DNA of 64,000 nt, taken from positions 151,511 through 215,510 of the forward strand of contig JANTQF010000024.1 of assembly GCA_032988165.1 (NCBI GenBank), given 5' to 3'. Of this stretch, positions 57,978-64,000 are shown one piece after another; within the stretch, counting starts at the first letter, position 1, and every line of letters starts with the position of its first letter. Below the pieces are notes generated by a model. The model searched no databases and was not told where the DNA came from. It saw nothing but the letters and a program-made list of their open reading frames with translations. The translations under genes were made by a program, and so were the position numbers. The DNA is from Emmonsiellopsis sp. PD_33. Its lineage: Eukaryota; Ascomycota; Eurotiomycetes; Onygenales; Ajellomycetaceae.

Positions 57978-59137
57978 ATAGATATACCATGTTAAGCGAT
58001 GAGATTTCGGCATTGGATTTTTTGTAAATTTAGCCCGTGTATGGTACTAGAATATTTTTTTGGCAATATCATTCATTGGCAACGCGAGGTCGTTAATATT
58101 TAAGCAGGCCACCATTAGCACGGACATGTATGGCACGCCATCATGGCGAGGACTGGCGAGAGTTTTGATTAGCCAGCCAGAAGGAAGAGCAGGACGAGCT
58201 CAGGGATTAATCCAGAAATGAAGAATCCAGCTGTCCAGCCAATTCTATATAAACTTATCTTTCCCGTTAACCAAAATGCCTTACCCAGTTCGGCATCTAT
58301 TAGCCCGATACCAGAGCCTTTCCCTACTAGTTACGAGCCCGGCAATGCAACTCACAAGCGACGGTTAACCTCTAGGTTTCATGCCCTTTCGAATCCTGCT
58401 ACAACAGCTCACACGGCAGTCTTAATAAATTAAAACCTCGAAACATCATGCACAATGCAGTTGATTTAACTATTTATTACTTCGGCATAGCCGCAATCGG
58501 AAATCCCGCTATTTTCAACCTCCAATATCCTTCTAGTGTTTCCTTGCCTGTAGCCGGCCGGCTAATCAGCCGGGGCAAAGCCGAGATAGCCGCATCTTAG
58601 TTACTTACTACCTACTATGCATTCCATCATGTATAATTGGTACGTCAATTACCGGTTAAGGGAGTCCTATTATTAGGGATTTCTGTCAAGTTGAATCTGA
58701 CAGGGCGAGTGGTTAATAAGTTAGTTATTTTGTCCCGTTTTCATTTATTGACTCTTTTTCTATTAGAGTTCGATGTGGAGATGGGTAGGACGGCGTTTTG
58801 CCGGCGGGGTGGTTATAGGCTATGAGCAATGCCTGGTAAGATTTTGGGTGTGGGCTCTATTGTTGATTACAGAGCCGAAGGATAGCTGACTTTAAAAGTT
58901 TTACCGAGTCGGTCAGCTGGGAGGAAGCAGGAGGAAGTGTCGGAATGAAGCCGTATGGTTAATGTGAGGGCGGACCCGCTGGTAGCTGGCAGCTGGTGGA
59001 TATATGGCGCGGGGAGGGCTGTTTATTGTCATTATTATAGGTGGTAGACGCCTCGCCGTCGGGAAGGGTAGTTATGGTATAGCTAACTACTACAAAATCT
59101 CTCTCTCATCTACTTCTTCTAATAAAGATAGATCCCA
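57978..59137. other. Intergenic
   Basis: The first part is the lys4 3' UTR. The rest is mixed AT-rich DNA with short frames that have no features. No RNA gene or named repeat was seen; the pieces near 58,540-58,720 could be an old repeat fragment. Confidence 0.4.
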
Positions 59138-60707
59138 ATGGCCGCTACTACTAAACCTCACCCCCCACCTCTGAAATCCAAACTCCTCGTCCTCCTCTTC
59201 GTCCCCCTCGCCTTCATAACCGCTCAAATATTCCCGCTCCTCCCGCAATGCAAGCGCGTCCTCCTCCATAACCGCCAAACAGCCCTAACCCGCTACTCCA
59301 ACCACGGCCCAGTAAACAACAAGAAATGCGTCGTGAAGTATGAAGCGAACGCGTGCGAGGATGTGAAGATCCATTTCGCCTCGAGCACGGCATTCATTGC
59401 CTGCGGGGACCCGGAGGGGCGCTCGCATTGGTATCCGCCGTCGAATGCGCGGGATGCGGCGGGGAGGAGCAATGAGACGTTTCGGGAGGATTTGTTTAAG
59501 TATGATATTAAGAAGGGGAGGACGACGAAGTTGCGGATTGAGGGGTTGGTGGGGGATTTTATCAGTCATGGGATTGATGTTTATGGGCTAGAGGGTGAGG
59601 ATAAGGTATGCCCCTTTTTCTTTTTCCGTTTTCTTTTTGTGGCTCTGGGGCTGGGGATGTTATGGTTGGCGGAAAACACGGGGAGATATCTAATAGGCCT
59701 ATTTTTGCAGGTTCATATCTTTGCTGTTAACCATGGGAGGGGCGGAGATTCGGTCGTAATATTCTCTCATCAACTTGGTTCGGATTCTGTACAAGTCGTG
59801 AAAGAGGTCCGACACCAAGGGATCAAGACTGCCAATGGCGTGGCTGCGAATGGACCGCTGTACTGCTCCCATCAGGCCTTCCTTTGTGGATTTTCTGCCA
59901 GTATCAAGCTGACATGTATGCAGTGATTTTTTCATTACGAACGACCACATGTTCGCTGGTGGAATCCTCCGCGACTTTGAGGACAGGTATGGTCCCCTAC
60001 CAGGGGCAACAAATGTGCAATATTGTGATGCCAGCGGAGATGTGAGTTCCTATTAAATGGATGGGACTATCAGCCAACTGCTAACATCCCCCGCTTGTAA
60101 GAAACCGCAGTGTCGGCAGGTTTCAAGCTCATATCCGAATTTCAACGGTATTGCCATATCGGAAGACAAGAAGCAGCTATTCGTTGCGGATTCGACAATG
60201 GGAGACATGACTGTTTTCAGCATCGCTGATAATAAAGAGCTCAGCTGGCAGAGATCTGTCGTACGTAGCTGTCACGGAATTGTTGATCAACCAGTGCTCC
60301 AAACTGACTGGCATAGGAACTTGGCGCAGCAGCGGATAATATCAAGCTACTCCCTAACTCGGGTGATCCCATCATCGCTGGTAAGATTGCCCCTATGCAA
60401 AAGAAGCCCGTTTTTAACAAAATTTAAATGTTGATGAACAATAGTCTTCGCAACGCTGGAAAATCTCCCACATTACATCGCGAACGTCGAGCGCCTTGGC
60501 AAGGACCTCCATGTCCCATCCGCCGCCATAAGGCTCGTGCAGAAGAGAGATTATGCTCCTGAAGTTGTGTTCTGGGATGACGGCTCGATACTGAGCTATA
60601 TGACCGCCGCAACAATCGATCCGCATAACAGAGTCCTTATTGGTGCAGGGGTGCTGCAGTATGGAGGTTTTGTTGTGTGTGATTTGCCTAATATTGGGTT
60701 CGATTGA
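59138..60707 (+). CDS. Paraoxonase/arylesterase-family membrane protein
   Basis: There are six exons: 59138-59605, 59711-59859, 59924-60041, 60111-60260, 60317-60380 and 60445-60707; all joins are in phase, giving 403 residues. Residues 14-35 (LKSKLLVLLFVPLAFITAQIF) form a signal anchor, as in PON proteins. The propeller motifs follow the PON order: HIFAVNHGRGGDSVVIF, TANGVAANG, DFFITNDHMF, NFNGIAIS, LFVADSTMGDMTVF, and DDGSILSYMTAATI near the end. The Asn/Asp residues in these loops bind calcium in paraoxonases. The family hydrolyses lactones and aryl esters; the fungal substrate is unknown. The fourth-exon acceptor has two options (60100 or 60110); I chose 60110, which gives ASGD-CRQV. Confidence 0.85.
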
Positions 60708-61411
60708 GGACGGCCTTGATATAGTGATGGTAGAAATGAATCGTGAGGAAAGTCAACAGCGAGATTAATATCTGCTGCCTAGAGGACTTTATATTGGGGA
60801 CGCAATGTCTCCCTGCAAGCTGTTAGATAATTCGCAGTTCTGTTTACTCCGTACATAAATCGTTGTCCATCAATTGACGCTCTCTGTTCAGACATAACTA
60901 GTACCAGAACGTTAGTACTGGTGTAGGGAGACGTTTGGAAAAATATATTCCATTCTTACCTGTACAAACACATACATGGCCGCCCGCATTTCTCCATAAG
61001 GAGGATCTTTTCTTGCATGATCTGAAGCATAGATCGGATTAAATTCAAGCTGATGTGATGACATGCCAAGTCTGATGCCAAGAACTGCTTAAATCAACCT
61101 CATACGGGGCTTGGCAGCAATCTCCCCGCCTTCACGACGATTCATCCTCGTATTTTGACAGACATTGGAGGCCTCAAGCAAGCCAGAGGACCGATGGGCG
61201 GGGGGAGCCGGGCTAATTTTTATATGCAGTGCATTCCCGATCGAAAACCGCCAAGGCTTCCCGTCATTTTCCATTCCTCTGTTCCCTAGGCAGTCCCAGC
61301 TCGCCTTGAGGGCATCCATACTCCGTACTGCGTCCTATGAGAGTTCATATACAGCATCTTATCTTCTCTAACGTTCTTATTCTTGCTTGTAACTCTATCT
61401 AAACACGGTTG
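60708..61411. other. Intergenic
   Basis: 704 bp between two + strand genes; nothing supportable except ordinary 3' UTR and promoter sequence. Confidence 0.5.
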
Positions 61412-62410
61412 ATGTCTTCATTTCACCTCTTTCCCTCCCTCCCTTTGGAGCTCCAAGACCTCATCTGGACTTGGTCAATCCTCACCACCACCCCCACAGC
61501 CCATTATGTCGACTTAAGCATAGAACAAGCGATCGATTCTGATACTGACCCCAACAACGTACAACCTGCGGGCAACTTCCTGCCCTATTGGAGGTGGATT
61601 TTCCGCCTGAGCCGTAGCCGCATGCTCAGCAGCAGCTGTCCACCAGCCCGCCCCTTCTTCGACACCATAACCATTCTCCTTCAGACAACCAGTTGCTCGC
61701 GCAAAGTCGCCCGGCGGCACCTCGATCTTCCTGGGCATGTGCCGGATGAATCTATGCTTCTGCTCCGTGAATATGGGAAGAAAACGACGTCCCGGAGCCA
61801 CCAGGCTGACATCCTCGCCAAGTCAAGAACCGATCCGGTACCAACCCTGCCGTCCCTCCCCGCTCTCCGCATAGACACTACCACCACCCTCATTATTCTA
61901 AAGAAATATTGGAGTGTGGGTGAAGTAAGGCATCAGACTGCATCTCGGGGGTCTGAACGGCTGCCCATGCACCGGGAACAGCCGATCCAGATAGGCTTAC
62001 TTCTCGATGATGGCGGTCGCGAGGAAGGTCGGCATGAGCCATCCCTCCATCAAATCCGCATGATCCTGGCCGGGTTACAAAAGACCTACCCGCGCCTACA
62101 GCGAATATTTCTTCTCATCGCGCCGGAAGTGGTGATGGCGAACCAGTGTATGGATACAAATGTCGTTACTGACGCTGTTAGTGAGTATATTGCCACTTAT
62201 CCGAGATGGAGCGAGCGTGATGGATGGTCTGGGAAGGAGACGTTTTGGTGTCCTGGCCGCGAGTTTTACGAGATCCCGCCGGAGCAGGTGCGGACGCTAG
62301 GCAGGCTAGATAAGGTGATGGGGGCATGGAGATCGTATTGTAACGGCCCCGGGTTGGAGAAATATGGGGCTTTAAACAGGTTTACGCTTATGACCTGGAA
62401 GAATTTATGA
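61412..62410 (+). CDS. 2EXR-domain fungal protein
   Basis: A single exon of 332 residues starts at ATG 61412; the open frame begins one codon earlier at a TTG, which I reject. Residues 4-20 (FHLFPSLPLELQDLIWTWSI) are the defining 2EXR motif, F-x-x-LP-x-E-[LI]-[RQ]-x-x-IW. Such proteins are numerous in filamentous ascomycetes, usually intronless, and of unknown function. A later stretch (LILAGLQKTYPRLQRIFLLI and WRSYCNGPGLEKYGALNR) is also typical. There is no signal peptide or membrane helix. Confidence 0.88.
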   Translation: MSSFHLFPSLPLELQDLIWTWSILTTTPTAHYVDLSIEQAIDSDTDPNNVQPAGNFLPYWRWIFRLSRSRMLSSSCPPARPFFDTITILLQTTSCSRKVARRHLDLPGHVPDESMLLLREYGKKTTSRSHQADILAKSRTDPVPTLPSLPALRIDTTTTLIILKKYWSVGEVRHQTASRGSERLPMHREQPIQIGLLLDDGGREEGRHEPSLHQIRMILAGLQKTYPRLQRIFLLIAPEVVMANQCMDTNVVTDAVSEYIATYPRWSERDGWSGKETFWCPGREFYEIPPEQVRTLGRLDKVMGAWRSYCNGPGLEKYGALNRFTLMTWKNL

Positions 62411-63838
62411 GGGGATTGAGGGGAACTGGGAGTGATTAGATGGAGGGGGAGCTGAGGGATGATTCAACAGGTAATATTATACAGTTGTTGCCAATTTCGG
62501 GAAGTGAGCTGACTGGGTTGGGCATATATGGAGACCTGGGTTGAGGCGGGTGTTAGAAGAAGGAATGGTATGGACGCATTTGATATCAGTCTTTCAAAGC
62601 TGGAAAGACGACCATCCCCTTTATCATTGCCAGCTTGTTATCCGCCTCGAAATCTGACGAAAAACGAAGCAACTTCGCGCTTCAACATTCAGACTTCAAC
62701 GTTCAGCCTTTAACCTTCAAATTCCAGTCTTCACCAGCCGTCTTTCCTCATGATGCGCTGTTTTCTTTTTAACCAATCAGCGGTTCTTTTACTGCAGGAA
62801 ATTGTCAATTCAGGATCCCTACCAATCACCGTTTTGCCATGATCCACACGCACGCCGCGCGGAGACCGACGTTGATACTAATAGGGTAGCATTAAGAGGA
62901 CAAGGGGGCATTGACATAAAGCATCAGTGCCTAATACATTCTACACGATGGCGCCATGTTCACGTTCAATTGGAAAATGAGCCAGGATCTATACAGATAG
63001 TATCTGGCTAGGATGAGCCGTAGGGAAACGACTGCTGTCGATATCTTCACATGCCTCCATGACCGGCCGGCTTTAATAGTTGATGCTATCTCGGAATACT
63101 TCCCTGGAGCACGCCGAGAAGGAAACCAAAAATGCGGGGTAAGAATCTCCCAACGATTCTAGACATGGGGTGCGAAGAACAGGGTTTTGAGCAATTCTCG
63201 AGACTTCTGCGGCCTCTCGAGACGCCTGCTCACAAATCATGTTGCTCCGCATGGTTTCGCCGACTACTTTGGAGATTTTTCCAATTTAGCTTTGCCTGAT
63301 CTGCAACTGCTCTCCCAACCTACTTTTGCGTCTTACCTTATCCCGTTAGTTTCCACCGATTGGAGTGCTTGGTTGCCCGCAACTTACCGCAGAACCCCCG
63401 CATCACCATCCTTTCTTTCGACGACACTGGTCATTGCCAGAACCTCGCTGCTCGTCAAACGAATTGAAATGGCGTCTTCATTCACGTATTGGTGGCTCCC
63501 CACCACCAGCGGGCACCTCGATCAAAAGTCAGCCTCTTTGCCAAGGCCACGGACTTGTTTTCCACACCATTGTCCGTTGATGACGCACAGCCCGATCGCC
63601 ACTCATTTCTCCAGGAGCATGTCCAATAGCACGTTTGTTTTCGAGGCTATTTTACTACCGCTCGCGCTACTTGGTAGTGATACGACGCTCTTATGTAGAT
63701 ATTATGCATAACCCTTGTTTTCGGACGGACATCGTCATGGAGTTCTGAGACCACGAAACTCTTTCCTCCATGAAATCTAACTTGCTAACCGCCTTTGCAG
63801 ACAGGGTTTCTACTACCTATGGACATTCTTAGATTTTA
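62411..63838. other. Right flank, no supported gene
   Basis: The frames at 63,187-63,711 and in neighbouring phases have no recognisable domain. One phase (from about 63,390) reads NPRITILSFDDTGHCQNLAARQ then HVLVAPHHQRAPRSKVSL with a single stop between, so a gene fragment is possible. It cannot be named. Confidence 0.35.
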
Positions 63839-64000
63839 CCCCCCCCCCCCCCCCCCCCCCCCCCCTCTCCCCCCCCCCTCCCCCTCCCCACTACTCACCT
63901 CCCCCCCTCGCTCACCCCCACCCCCTCACACACAATCACGTCCAACCCCACACGAATATCACGCCCACTGTCACTTCCCAGCTACACCCACCTCATCACT
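63839..64000. repeat. C homopolymer and C-rich low-complexity tail
   Basis: A run of 27 C (63839-63865) is followed by mostly C with T and A and almost no G to the window end. The sudden strand-biased composition differs from everything before it and suggests a poorly resolved contig end. A real polypyrimidine tract is possible. Confidence 0.7.

Noticed and set aside
63187..63711. 174-codon + strand frame near the window end
   Set aside because: It opens at a non-ATG codon, has no domain, and another phase looks more protein-like; I cannot support a gene model.

Overview
The window looks like nuclear DNA of a filamentous ascomycete, most likely an onygenalean Eurotiomycete. Genes carry short GT-AG introns of about 50-110 bases with CTAAC/CTGAC-type branch sites. 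The 5S rRNA gene is a dispersed single copy. Recognised genes include fungal homoaconitase, a 2EXR protein and eIF3l. The repeat block has almost no CG dinucleotides, which is known for repeats of Coccidioides-type fungi. The genus is an inference; no species marker was tested.

Bases 1-3133 are ordinary-composition DNA in which I can support no intact gene. Bases 3134-31018 are one nested block of mutated retrotransposons. The outer element is a Ty1/Copia retrotransposon on the + strand with 290- and 289-bp LTRs, an initiator-tRNA-type primer site and a target duplication (CAATC/TAATC). Its pol gene is split by a Ty3/Gypsy insertion on the - strand. That insertion is a tandem LTR-internal-LTR-internal-LTR array. 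The three LTRs are each exactly 320 bp and the two internal regions each exactly 10,731 bp. In the LTR pair I aligned, every difference is a transition, as repeat-induced point mutation would leave. Each Gypsy unit carries gag, protease, RT, RNase H and integrase remains, plus a long unrecognised accessory frame behind integrase.

From 31,019 the sequence returns to normal composition. On the + strand come a BTB-like gene (apparently frameshifted near its start), a hemerythrin-domain gene, and the mitochondrial Fe-S assembly gene ISA2, whose intron contains a complete 5S rRNA gene. Bases 36,445-45,991 are gene-poor and hold decayed coding frames, including a short SNF2-helicase fragment. Two - strand genes follow: eIF3 subunit l and a two-RRM RNA-binding protein with two micro-exons. 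After about 3 kb without a supported gene, four + strand genes follow: a beta-propeller/tungstate-binding-protein fusion, homoaconitase (lys4), a paraoxonase-family membrane protein and a 2EXR protein. The window ends in a C-homopolymer and strand-biased low-complexity sequence that may be a contig-end artefact.

The genes do not form an obvious pathway cluster. Homoaconitase is a mitochondrial 4Fe-4S enzyme and Isa2 helps mature such clusters, but they lie 19 kb apart and share no visible arrangement. The most unusual items are the 5S gene inside the ISA2 intron, the propeller-TupA fusion, and the indel-free tandem Gypsy array with its accessory frame.
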